Both the position numbers and the translations under genes were made by a program. 5,430 bases of DNA from Caldivirga sp. (lineage in GTDB: Archaea > Thermoproteota > Thermoprotei > Thermoproteales > Thermocladiaceae): contig JAPWUH010000083.1 of the NCBI GenBank assembly GCA_028275645.1, positions 1-5,430 of the forward strand, read 5' to 3'. Under the pieces are notes generated by a model that searched no databases, had not been told where the DNA came from, and saw only the letters and a program-made list of their open reading frames with translations. Every line of letters begins with the position of its first letter. Position 1 is the stretch's first letter. This document shows positions 1 through 5,284 of the stretch, piece after piece.

Positions 1-937
1 CTCAATATCCTTCAGCAATTCATGGGATTACCTAACAGTGTCCGTTAAGGTGCCTAAAGAATCCTCCAGTGTACTAAGGAACCTGTGGGACGCCCTAACC
101 AAGGTTGACCTATCAATGCTGGGGAGTGCCATGAACGAGGCCTCGACTCAGGTTAACCTAGCCAGGGAGGACACCAGGTCTAGGTCCATGGCTGAGGCCC
201 TGAGGGGTTTAATGCCAAACTCACCCTACGGCAATCACCCTGAGGTTCTGCTTGGGGTTGACTTAAGTGGTGTTAAGCCTGAGGATGTTAGGAAGGCTTT
301 GGATAACCTAGCCTACTACTCAATAACAGTAGTTGGGGGTGACGTTGAGGTTAATGGCTCGCCGGCCACTGGTAAGTGGCCAAGGCCCAGTACAATTAGC
401 AGTGGTGAGGTTAAGGTCTCCCTCAGCGGTAAGGTCCAGTACACCGTGGCCATAGCGTACCCAGCTGATTCAATATACGGCAAGGTCTACGACTACATGG
501 CCTTCAACACGCTGCTTGGTGGAATGGGGCTGATAAGCAGGCTCTACACTGAGGTCAGGGTTAAGAGGGGGCTTGCTTACTACGCATACTCAATGTACAT
601 ACCACTGGGGGGTACAGGCTTCATAGTTGCCATGGCTGGGACTAGGGAGAAGTACGTTAACCAGGTTAAGGAGATCATGATGAGCACCGTTGCCTCAATG
701 AGGGATGTAAGTAAGGATGACGTCGAGTTGGTGAGGGGTAATCAAATGGGTAGGTTGGTGGTTAGGGCTGAGTCACCTGAGGGTGTGGCGCAAATGTACT
801 CAATCATACCTCTCTACGGCTTACCCGACGACTACTACGATAGGTACGTCAAGTTCCTAGGCGACCTAAGACCAGAGACCATAGCTAGGTTGACTGATGA
901 GTTAAGGGGTAGCTTCACAGCCGTGGCTGGCCCATAG
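1..937 (+). CDS. M16-family (pitrilysin/MPP-like) peptidase subunit, 5'-truncated by the window edge
   Basis: The reading frame is open to the left edge. A GTG at 38 could serve as a start, but the 12 in-frame codons before it (ending SNSWDYLT) fit the M16 fold's 'S-x-x-DY' strand, so the true start lies outside the window. What is visible is the end of the N-terminal M16 half and a full C-terminal half. The C-terminal half shows the family pattern LLGG (about 512-523), RLYTEVRVKRGLAYY (539-583), a G-T-R segment and an ES-x-E-x-x-A helix. The Arg at 557-559 and Tyr at 578-580 match the R/Y pair that binds substrate in M16 enzymes. The zinc site HxxEH would be upstream and cannot be judged. 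The region where the third zinc ligand Glu is expected (about 150-180) reads TQVNLARED and appears to lack it, suggesting a non-catalytic or partner subunit. The stop is TAG at 935-937. Family assignment is firm; catalytic status is inference. Confidence 0.85.
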   Translation, partial: SISFSNSWDYLTVSVKVPKESSSVLRNLWDALTKVDLSMLGSAMNEASTQVNLAREDTRSRSMAEALRGLMPNSPYGNHPEVLLGVDLSGVKPEDVRKALDNLAYYSITVVGGDVEVNGSPATGKWPRPSTISSGEVKVSLSGKVQYTVAIAYPADSIYGKVYDYMAFNTLLGGMGLISRLYTEVRVKRGLAYYAYSMYIPLGGTGFIVAMAGTREKYVNQVKEIMMSTVASMRDVSKDDVELVRGNQMGRLVVRAESPEGVAQMYSIIPLYGLPDDYYDRYVKFLGDLRPETIARLTDELRGSFTAVAGP

Positions 938-946
938 GGCGACGCC

Positions 947-1846
947 TCACTGAGGTTCAATGTGAGTATTCACAGATATTACCGATGGCACCCTCCTGGT
1001 CACCTCATCCTCAAACCTGTCAATTAACTCGTGGGCCTCCTCAACACTCAACCAACCTGGTACCCTGGCTACCACGTCTACCGCGTAGCCATTGCCAATG
1101 TTCTTAACCATCACGCTGGAGACTACTATATTATGCTCCTTGGCTATGTTGTAGACCTCACTGGCGATGTCTGGGTTAACCTGGTCAAGAAGCACACTAA
1201 CTGACTCCCTGAAGTACCTGTACCCAAGGTATATTAAGTACGCCGCAATGGCGAATACGGCAATGGGCTGAATAACAGGTACAAACTCTGATGCTGCAAT
1301 GGTCGCGGCTATAAACAGTGAGTCCACTAAGTCTGCTAGGGCATGCTTAAACTCAAGGCTTAACACTAAGTCACGGGTTTTACCATACCCAACCCTTAGG
1401 TAAAGTATCCTACTAAGCACCAGGCCCACCACCACGGTAACTACGTATATTGAGCCTAATGGTGCCCTTTCCACAATACCTCTTGCAACATTGATGGCTG
1501 TCTCGGCGACTAACCATAGTGATGCCCCAATTATTACGATAGCCACCGTGTACATGGATAGGTACCTGTACTTATAGTGCCCATAGGGGTGGTCTAGGTC
1601 GGGAGGCTTTAACACTGGTCCAAGCCCAATGTACAGTGAGGTTAGGACTAGCACGTCAAGCATTGTGTGTAAGCCATCTGCCGTGAGGACTGGTACACCC
1701 ATAATTAGGCCTAGGGCCAATTCTATTAAGGATACTGCACCTGCCAGTAATACTGCGGTCTTTAGGTATTTCCTCACCTCCCTCCTCATTGATACCTCAC
1801 GCCCATTGGTTAATCGACCCTCCTCTTTAATACCTTTACTACTCAT
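947..1846 (-). CDS. Cation diffusion facilitator (CDF) family divalent metal efflux transporter
   Basis: A membrane antiporter of the CDF family, expected to export Zn2+ or a related divalent metal in exchange for protons. The 299 residues contain six hydrophobic segments (roughly residues 28-50, 58-79, 96-120, 130-150, 168-186, 190-211) and a C-terminal ferredoxin-like cytoplasmic domain (about 220-299). Metal-site residues are visible: D57 and H60-x-x-x-D64 in TM2, and H168-x-x-x-D172 in TM5. An HD/HD set is the pattern usually linked to zinc preference. The DHPYGH loop (85-90) is present, but the usual Glu after GHxKx is Arg94. H272 and H295 (HIEP) in the C-terminal domain fit the family's cytoplasmic metal sites. 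The 1846 ATG fits the TATA position. An internal ATG at 1789 (Met20) is a real alternative: it has a GAGGT Shine-Dalgarno-like site just ahead, gives the family's usual short N-terminus, and removes the only two CGN arginines I noted in this gene (R11 CGA, R16 CGT). Confidence 0.92.
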   Translation of the reverse strand: MSSKGIKEEGRLTNGREVSMRREVRKYLKTAVLLAGAVSLIELALGLIMGVPVLTADGLHTMLDVLVLTSLYIGLGPVLKPPDLDHPYGHYKYRYLSMYTVAIVIIGASLWLVAETAINVARGIVERAPLGSIYVVTVVVGLVLSRILYLRVGYGKTRDLVLSLEFKHALADLVDSLFIAATIAASEFVPVIQPIAVFAIAAYLIYLGYRYFRESVSVLLDQVNPDIASEVYNIAKEHNIVVSSVMVKNIGNGYAVDVVARVPGWLSVEEAHELIDRFEDEVTRRVPSVISVNTHIEPQ

Positions 1847-1853
1847 ATCGCTT

Positions 1854-1875
1854 CCGATAACGATAACGATTTCGG
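1854..1875. promoter_or_regulatory. Candidate operator: tandem CGATAA repeats in the CDF promoter
   Basis: CGATAA occurs at 1855-1860 and 1861-1866, followed by CGATTT at 1867-1872. The whole block is bounded by CCGA and TCGG, giving an imperfect dyad. TATCG at 1846-1850 with CGATA at 1855-1859 forms a second small inverted repeat. The block lies between the transporter's TATA box and its predicted start of transcription, where archaeal repressors typically act. A further CGATTT at 1903-1908 overlaps the TATA element of the divergent gene. Operator function, and a metal-sensing regulator, are inferred from position and neighbour; no regulator gene is in the window. Confidence 0.4.
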
Positions 1876-1886
1876 TTTTTATAAAA
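1876..1886 (-). promoter_or_regulatory. TATA box for the CDF transporter gene
   Basis: On the minus strand this reads TTTTATAAAAA, a strong archaeal TATA element centred near 1881. Initiation about 25 bp downstream would fall near 1855, leaving a leader of only about 10 nt before the ATG at 1846. This supports the longer start of the transporter. Confidence 0.6.
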
Positions 1887-1900
1887 CTTACTGCAAGGAA

Positions 1901-1912
1901 AACGATTTATAG
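1901..1912 (+). promoter_or_regulatory. TATA box for the divergent 193-residue protein gene
   Basis: A TTTATA core (1905-1910) follows a purine-rich GGAAAA stretch that could act as the BRE. It is centred about 27 bp upstream of the ATG at 1935, so the transcript is predicted to be leaderless. It lies back to back with the transporter's TATA box, about 27 bp apart centre to centre. Confidence 0.6.
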
Positions 1913-1934
1913 CTTACCATGGAGTCAGGAATCA

Positions 1935-2516
1935 ATGACTATCAGCGAGGAATTTGTGAATGAGGCGTTAATGAGGATTAAGCCAGGTGAGGTTATTATA
2001 CTGTGGACTAATGGGGAAACCTCAATTGAATTTGACGACATAACATCGATAATGATTAACGTGAATAGTGATGAGTATTCAGTACTCAGGATGATTGCAA
2101 TGGCTAAGGCTTACAACGACCCATTGATCTTCTCGAAATGGGCCATAACAGACGAGTTATCGGGCAGGAGGTACAGTAGGGTTGCCAGCCTAGCACTATT
2201 AAGCAGGTTAATCGACTACATACTGGTGGAGTCGGGTTACGAGGATTATGTAACCAAGTCCTTTAACGAGTCTGAGTTTAGGCGGACGCTGGTTAATGGA
2301 TCTAGTGACCTTAAGTTAAGGGCACTCGAAGCCCTGGGCCTGGACGTACCGTTTAGTATTGAGATGAGCCGTAGGGGTAGTGGCATTATTAATGATGTTG
2401 TTAAGGGCTTAAGTGGTGACTTCATAAGCCGCTACCTTGACTTAAGAAGCTACTTACTCAACAATACAACTCTAGAGTACCTACTCAACTACCTAGACCT
2501 ATTGTTTAGGAATTAA
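1935..2516 (+). CDS. Hypothetical protein, 193 residues, divergent from the CDF transporter
   Basis: I do not recognise this family. The frame stays open back to 1629, but that upstream part is antisense to the transporter. The ATG at 1935 is preferred because a TATA element sits about 27 bp upstream. The protein is soluble, with no signal peptide or membrane segment and no cysteine. Residues 1-45 look like a helix followed by short beta strands (VIILWTNGETSIEFDD, then ITSIMINV). Residues 48-110 look largely helical (VLRMIAMAKAY, SRVASLALLSRLIDYILVESGYEDY). The C-terminal third is rich in Leu, Tyr and Asn (LEYLLNYLDLLF near 180-191). No catalytic or metal-binding motif stands out. Three arginines use CGN codons (CGG at R117, CGT at R146, CGC at R166), more than in neighbours such as mdh, which uses only AGG/AGA. 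The shared promoter region suggests a link to metal response, but this rests on position alone. Confidence 0.75.
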   Translation: MTISEEFVNEALMRIKPGEVIILWTNGETSIEFDDITSIMINVNSDEYSVLRMIAMAKAYNDPLIFSKWAITDELSGRRYSRVASLALLSRLIDYILVESGYEDYVTKSFNESEFRRTLVNGSSDLKLRALEALGLDVPFSIEMSRRGSGIINDVVKGLSGDFISRYLDLRSYLLNNTTLEYLLNYLDLLFRN

Positions 2517-2531
2517 TAAACTTTGACCATA

Positions 2532-2551
2532 AGTTAACAGTATATTTAACT
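2532..2551 (+). terminator. Weak dyad and T-rich stretch after the 193-residue protein gene
   Basis: AGTTAA (2532-2537) and TTAACT (2546-2551) form a perfect 6-bp inverted repeat with an 8-nt loop, 15 bp after the stop codon. An A/T-rich run with T-tracts (2556-2568) follows. It could mark transcription termination, or be a regulator site ahead of mdh. The arms are A/T-rich, so chance is a serious alternative. Confidence 0.22.
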
Positions 2552-2575
2552 AGGAATATTTTAAATTTAAGCCAT

Positions 2576-2589
2576 AATAATATTACTAA
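2576..2589 (+). repeat. 14-bp intergenic direct repeat, copy 1
   Basis: AATAATATTACTAA occurs here, in the gap before mdh, and identically at 5216-5229. The flanking bases differ. The function is unknown. The sequence is A/T-rich, which lowers its significance, but both copies lie outside genes. Confidence 0.45.
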
Positions 2590-2605
2590 TGTCAAGAATA
2601 GTCTA

Positions 2606-2620
2606 CGGAAAAATTTATAA
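2606..2620 (+). promoter_or_regulatory. Promoter (BRE/TATA) of malate dehydrogenase
   Basis: A purine-rich CGGAAAA stretch leads into AATTTATAA, a good BRE-TATA combination centred near 2616. The ATG is 29 bp further on at 2645, so the message is predicted to be leaderless or to have only a few leader bases. No Shine-Dalgarno site precedes the ATG, in agreement with this. Confidence 0.65.
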
Positions 2621-2644
2621 GCGCAGTGGATATTAGGCAAACCT

Positions 2645-3574
2645 ATGATAACAATAGTGGGTTCAGGTAGGGTAGGGGCCACCACGGCCGCCTTCTTAAT
2701 GTTCTACGAGGTGGATAATGACGTGACTCTAATAGACATAATCCAGGGGTTACCCCAGGGTGAGGCGTTGGACCTTAATCACGCAGCTGCTATACTGGGT
2801 AAGTCCGTTAGGTATAGGGGTAGCAACGACTATAAGGACATGGAGGGCAGTGACATAGTGATAATAACAGCTGGGTTGGCCAGAAAGCCAGGTATGACTA
2901 GGGAGGAGCTTGCAGCCGCCAACGCTAAGATAGTTGCCGAGGTGGCTGACCAGGTTAAGAAGTATGCACCAAACTCCATAGTCATAATAACCACCAACCC
3001 ATTGGATGCCATGGTTTATGTGCTTTACAAGAGGCTTGGCTTCCCGAGGAATAGGGTTATAGGCTTCAGCGGCGTCCTCGACTCCAGTAGAATGGCATAC
3101 TACGCATCATTACTGGTGGGCATAGCACCTGAGTCAATAACACCCGTTGTCCTTGGTCAGCATGGGGAGAACATGTACCCAGTCCCTGAGGCATCCTTCA
3201 TCTACGGTAAGCCATTAACGGAGTTCCTGACCAGCGACCAGTACAATGATGTCGTCAAGAAGACTATACAGGCAGGGGCCGAGATAACCAACCTGAGGAA
3301 GTTCAGCAGCAACTGGGGTCCAGCAGCCGGGTTAGCGCTAATGGTTGATTCCATTAAGAAGAATAGGAGGAGGGTATTCGAAGCCTCAGTTTACCTCGAC
3401 GGTGAGTACGGGGTTAGGGATGTCTTCGCAGAAGTCCCTGTGGTACTTGGTAGAAATGGCGTTGAGAGGATAATTGAAATTAACTTAACCCCAGAACAGA
3501 GGCAGAAGTTCATGCAGAGCATCGAGGCAATTAGGAAGAACCTAACCCAGGTCCCACCTGAATACTTAAAGTGA
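2645..3574 (+). CDS. mdh: Malate dehydrogenase (LDH-like type)
   Basis: A cytoplasmic NAD(P)-dependent oxidoreductase interconverting malate and oxaloacetate in the citric acid cycle or its reductive variant. The 309 residues match the family length. The Rossmann motif GSGRVG is at residues 6-11. D31, at the end of the second beta strand, favours NAD over NADP. The substrate loop is AGLARKPGMTR (76-86). R80 at the specificity position marks malate rather than lactate dehydrogenase (Gln in LDH), and R86 is the mobile-loop arginine. N118 (TTNP), D146, R149 (LDSSR) and the catalytic H173 (GQHGE) are all present. The overall look is of the archaeal LDH-like, usually tetrameric, MDH. There are no cysteines. 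The ATG start fits both the TATA position and the beta strand just ahead of the glycine motif. lysK follows after 44 bp in the same direction, but with its own TATA-like element. Confidence 0.97.
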   Translation: MITIVGSGRVGATTAAFLMFYEVDNDVTLIDIIQGLPQGEALDLNHAAAILGKSVRYRGSNDYKDMEGSDIVIITAGLARKPGMTREELAAANAKIVAEVADQVKKYAPNSIVIITTNPLDAMVYVLYKRLGFPRNRVIGFSGVLDSSRMAYYASLLVGIAPESITPVVLGQHGENMYPVPEASFIYGKPLTEFLTSDQYNDVVKKTIQAGAEITNLRKFSSNWGPAAGLALMVDSIKKNRRRVFEASVYLDGEYGVRDVFAEVPVVLGRNGVERIIEINLTPEQRQKFMQSIEAIRKNLTQVPPEYLK

Positions 3575-3587
3575 ATCAACCAGTTAA

Positions 3588-3597
3588 GTTATTAAAC
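3588..3597 (+). promoter_or_regulatory. TATA-like element ahead of lysK
   Basis: TTATTAAA (3589-3596) is centred about 26 bp before the lysK ATG, the spacing expected for a leaderless archaeal gene. A 10-bp palindrome, AACTTAAGTT (3595-3604), overlaps its right side and could be an operator or simply A/T-rich chance. Read-through from mdh is also possible because the gap is only 44 bp. Confidence 0.4.
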
Positions 3598-3618
3598 TTA
3601 AGTTAATAATATCCTGCG

Positions 3619-4662
3619 ATGGTTAATGAGAATGAGGTTAGAGGGTTATTGACCAGTATATTGAGGATATATAGCCCGAGCGGAAGCGAGGGGGAGGTGG
3701 CGGACTTCATCTTAAAGTACCTTAAGAGCCACGGTGCAGATGCCTGGCTAGACAAGGCTGGTAATGTAATATCCATTAGGGGTAGTGGTGATAGGGTGCT
3801 TTGGCTACATGCCCACATGGACACTGTGCCGGGTTTCATCGATGTTAGGGAGGATGAGGAGTTGGTTTACGGTAGGGGAGCCGTGGATGATAAGGGGCCC
3901 TTGGTGTCCATGGTTGCGGCGTTCCTCAACTCAAACCCGGGTGTAACCCTGGTCCTAACCCTGGTTACTAGGGAGGAGGGTGATAGCCTCGGCTCACTAA
4001 CACTGGTTAATAGTGATTTACCCAGGCCAACAGGCATAGTGGTTGGTGAACCAACCAACATGCACATAGCCTACTCCTACAGGGGTAGCGCCAGGGTTGA
4101 GGTCAAGTGCCTTGGGCATGGAGGCCACACGGCTGGGCCTGGGGTTGAGGATAACCCAATACTGAAAGTGTACGACGCGTTAAACGGCATAATTAATAGG
4201 CTTGGTAATGGCCAGTCCTCCCAATCATACACGGTGACCCCCACGATGGTGCACTGCGGCGACCACCCAGGTAAGGTACCCGCCGAGTGCTCCATGGTCA
4301 TCAATGTAAGAATACCGTTAAACTCAACATGCATAGAGCTGGAGAGGATGCTGAGCGACATGGAGTGTGTTAGGGTTGTTGACTGCACAGACCCAGTATC
4401 AGTCAGTGTTAATAACCCAGTGGTCAGGGCGTTGGTTAGGGCTAGCTTGAGGAATGGCATTAAACCCATCTTATCGAGGAAGTTGGGGACAAGTGATATG
4501 GCTGTATTGGCGAAGTTAACCTTAAACATGGCGGCCTACGGACCCGGCGACCCAGCCCTTAGCCATGGGCCAGTGGAGTACATTAACATTAGCGACGTCG
4601 TACTGGCCAGCAGGATACTGATCGACGCTATCAATGAATTTGAGCGCATAGAGCTACGTTAA
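3619..4662 (+). CDS. lysK: [LysW]-lysine/[LysW]-ornithine hydrolase (M20 metallopeptidase family)
   Basis: It releases lysine (and, in archaea, ornithine) from the LysW carrier protein at the last step of the LysW branch of lysine/arginine biosynthesis. Its 347 residues fit the family. Di-zinc M20 residues are all visible: H66 and D68 in HAHMD, bridging D90 in GRGAVDDKGP, general base E119 and ligand E120 (REEGDSLGS), E144 (VGEPT) and H316 (PALSHGP). The lid/dimer domain (about 155-265) starts with YRGSARVEVK and contains GHGGHTAGP with the conserved H170. LGTSDM (289-294) is typical of LysK. ArgE, DapE and carboxypeptidase relatives share the metal site, but the YRGS and GTSDM blocks favour LysK. 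LysW and the other pathway genes are absent from the window. All six cysteines (C164, C213, C224, C238, C250, C256) lie in the lid domain, which is unusual here because the neighbouring proteins have none. Confidence 0.93.
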   Translation: MVNENEVRGLLTSILRIYSPSGSEGEVADFILKYLKSHGADAWLDKAGNVISIRGSGDRVLWLHAHMDTVPGFIDVREDEELVYGRGAVDDKGPLVSMVAAFLNSNPGVTLVLTLVTREEGDSLGSLTLVNSDLPRPTGIVVGEPTNMHIAYSYRGSARVEVKCLGHGGHTAGPGVEDNPILKVYDALNGIINRLGNGQSSQSYTVTPTMVHCGDHPGKVPAECSMVINVRIPLNSTCIELERMLSDMECVRVVDCTDPVSVSVNNPVVRALVRASLRNGIKPILSRKLGTSDMAVLAKLTLNMAAYGPGDPALSHGPVEYINISDVVLASRILIDAINEFERIELR

Positions 4663-4700
4663 GACCATGGACTAAACAGCAAAACTCATAGGTACGCCTA

Positions 4701-4711
4701 AGCTTTATTAA
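4701..4711 (+). promoter_or_regulatory. TATA box for the PaREP1-family gene
   Basis: The CTTTATTAA core is centred about 32 bp ahead of the ATG at 4739, giving a predicted leader of 0-7 nt. The 76-bp gap after lysK and this element suggest separate transcription. No Shine-Dalgarno match to the archaeal 16S tail lies directly before the ATG. Confidence 0.5.
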
Positions 4712-4738
4712 GTCACTCACGGGTTAGGTTAATGTAGT

Positions 4739-5215
4739 ATGGAGGAGTTGGTTAAGAGGGCTAGGGAGCTCGGCATTGACGTTGAGGATTTAATAATCAC
4801 AGCGATTTCGAGGAGGGACCCATCTAATGGCTTGAGGCTAAGACTTGAGTTAGCTAAGAGGTACTTAAATGAAGCTGAGGACCACGTTAGGAGGAATGAC
4901 CCAGTTCAGGCGTCTGAGAAGGCATACAAGGCCGCTGAGGAGATTGTTAAGGCGCTGGCTGAGATGCATAACCTACCTGAGCACCAGGATGCATTGAGGG
5001 AGGGTAGGTGGTACACCTACATGCTCTTCACAGCATCCAGTAAGCTATCTGAGAGGGTTAGGGAGTGGGTTTCCCTAGGCTGGAACACCGCGTACTCACT
5101 GCACGTGTGGGGTTTCCACGAAGCCAAGCTATCCACCGGTGACGTTGAGGTTGCCTTAAAGGTGGTGAAGAGGATGGTTAACGAATTTGAGGGGCTTCTA
5201 AAGACCAAGGGGTAA
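4739..5215 (+). CDS. PaREP1-family protein (HEPN-like helical fold)
   Basis: Recognised from the family signature DPVQASEKAYKAAEEIVKALAE (54-75), then GRW (89-91), a helix at about 98-119, and HVWGFHEA (122-129). PaREP1 was named from a repeated gene family in Pyrobaculum aerophilum and is found in many copies in Thermoproteales genomes. It is predicted to be an all-helical, HEPN-like protein. The 158-residue length is typical, and the N-terminal segment (VKRARELGIDVEDLI) is normal for the family. HEPN RNases carry an R-x(4-6)-H motif; no clear copy is seen here, only H122 and H127 in the HxxxxHE block, so RNase activity should not be assumed. HEPN proteins are often paired with a nucleotidyltransferase (MNT) in toxin-antitoxin modules, but no such partner lies next to it. 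Cellular role unknown. No cysteine and no membrane segment. Confidence 0.88.
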   Translation: MEELVKRARELGIDVEDLIITAISRRDPSNGLRLRLELAKRYLNEAEDHVRRNDPVQASEKAYKAAEEIVKALAEMHNLPEHQDALREGRWYTYMLFTASSKLSERVREWVSLGWNTAYSLHVWGFHEAKLSTGDVEVALKVVKRMVNEFEGLLKTKG

Positions 5216-5229
5216 AATAATATTACTAA
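5216..5229 (+). repeat. 14-bp intergenic direct repeat, copy 2
   Basis: Identical to AATAATATTACTAA at 2576-2589 and begins directly after the TAA stop of the PaREP1-family gene. A shorter core, AATAATAT, also occurs at 3605-3612 before lysK. It could take part in 3'-end formation, or it could reflect the A/T bias of intergenic DNA. Confidence 0.45.
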
Positions 5230-5284
5230 GTTACCATTCCTCCTTATGATTCACTCACCGCCTATTAAGTGTATGTTGGGCGCC

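Noticed and set aside
945..955. CCTCA-C-TGAGG inverted repeat at the M16/CDF junction as a terminator
   Set aside because: A 5-bp stem with a 1-nt loop cannot fold as a hairpin, there is no T-tract, and part of it is coding sequence of the CDF gene.
1629..1934. In-frame 5' extension of the 193-residue protein
   Set aside because: It lies antisense to the conserved CDF membrane domain, has low-complexity Ser/Thr composition, and the TATA element at 1901-1912 places the start at 1935.
2830..3839. Several 60-78 residue minus-strand frames across mdh and the start of lysK
   Set aside because: They are antisense to clearly conserved genes and have no promoter or recognisable motif.
4077..4529. 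150-residue open frame on the minus strand inside lysK
   Set aside because: It is the complement of a well-conserved M20 gene and shows no family motif; it is open only because of the codon bias of lysK.
3574..4739. Possible tRNA or small RNA genes in the gaps after mdh and lysK
   Set aside because: The gaps are 44 and 76 bp. The first is too short for a tRNA and neither shows tRNA box A/B sequences or a box C/D pattern I could support.
5017..5208. 63-residue minus-strand frame inside the PaREP1-family gene
   Set aside because: It is antisense to a conserved family protein with no independent support.
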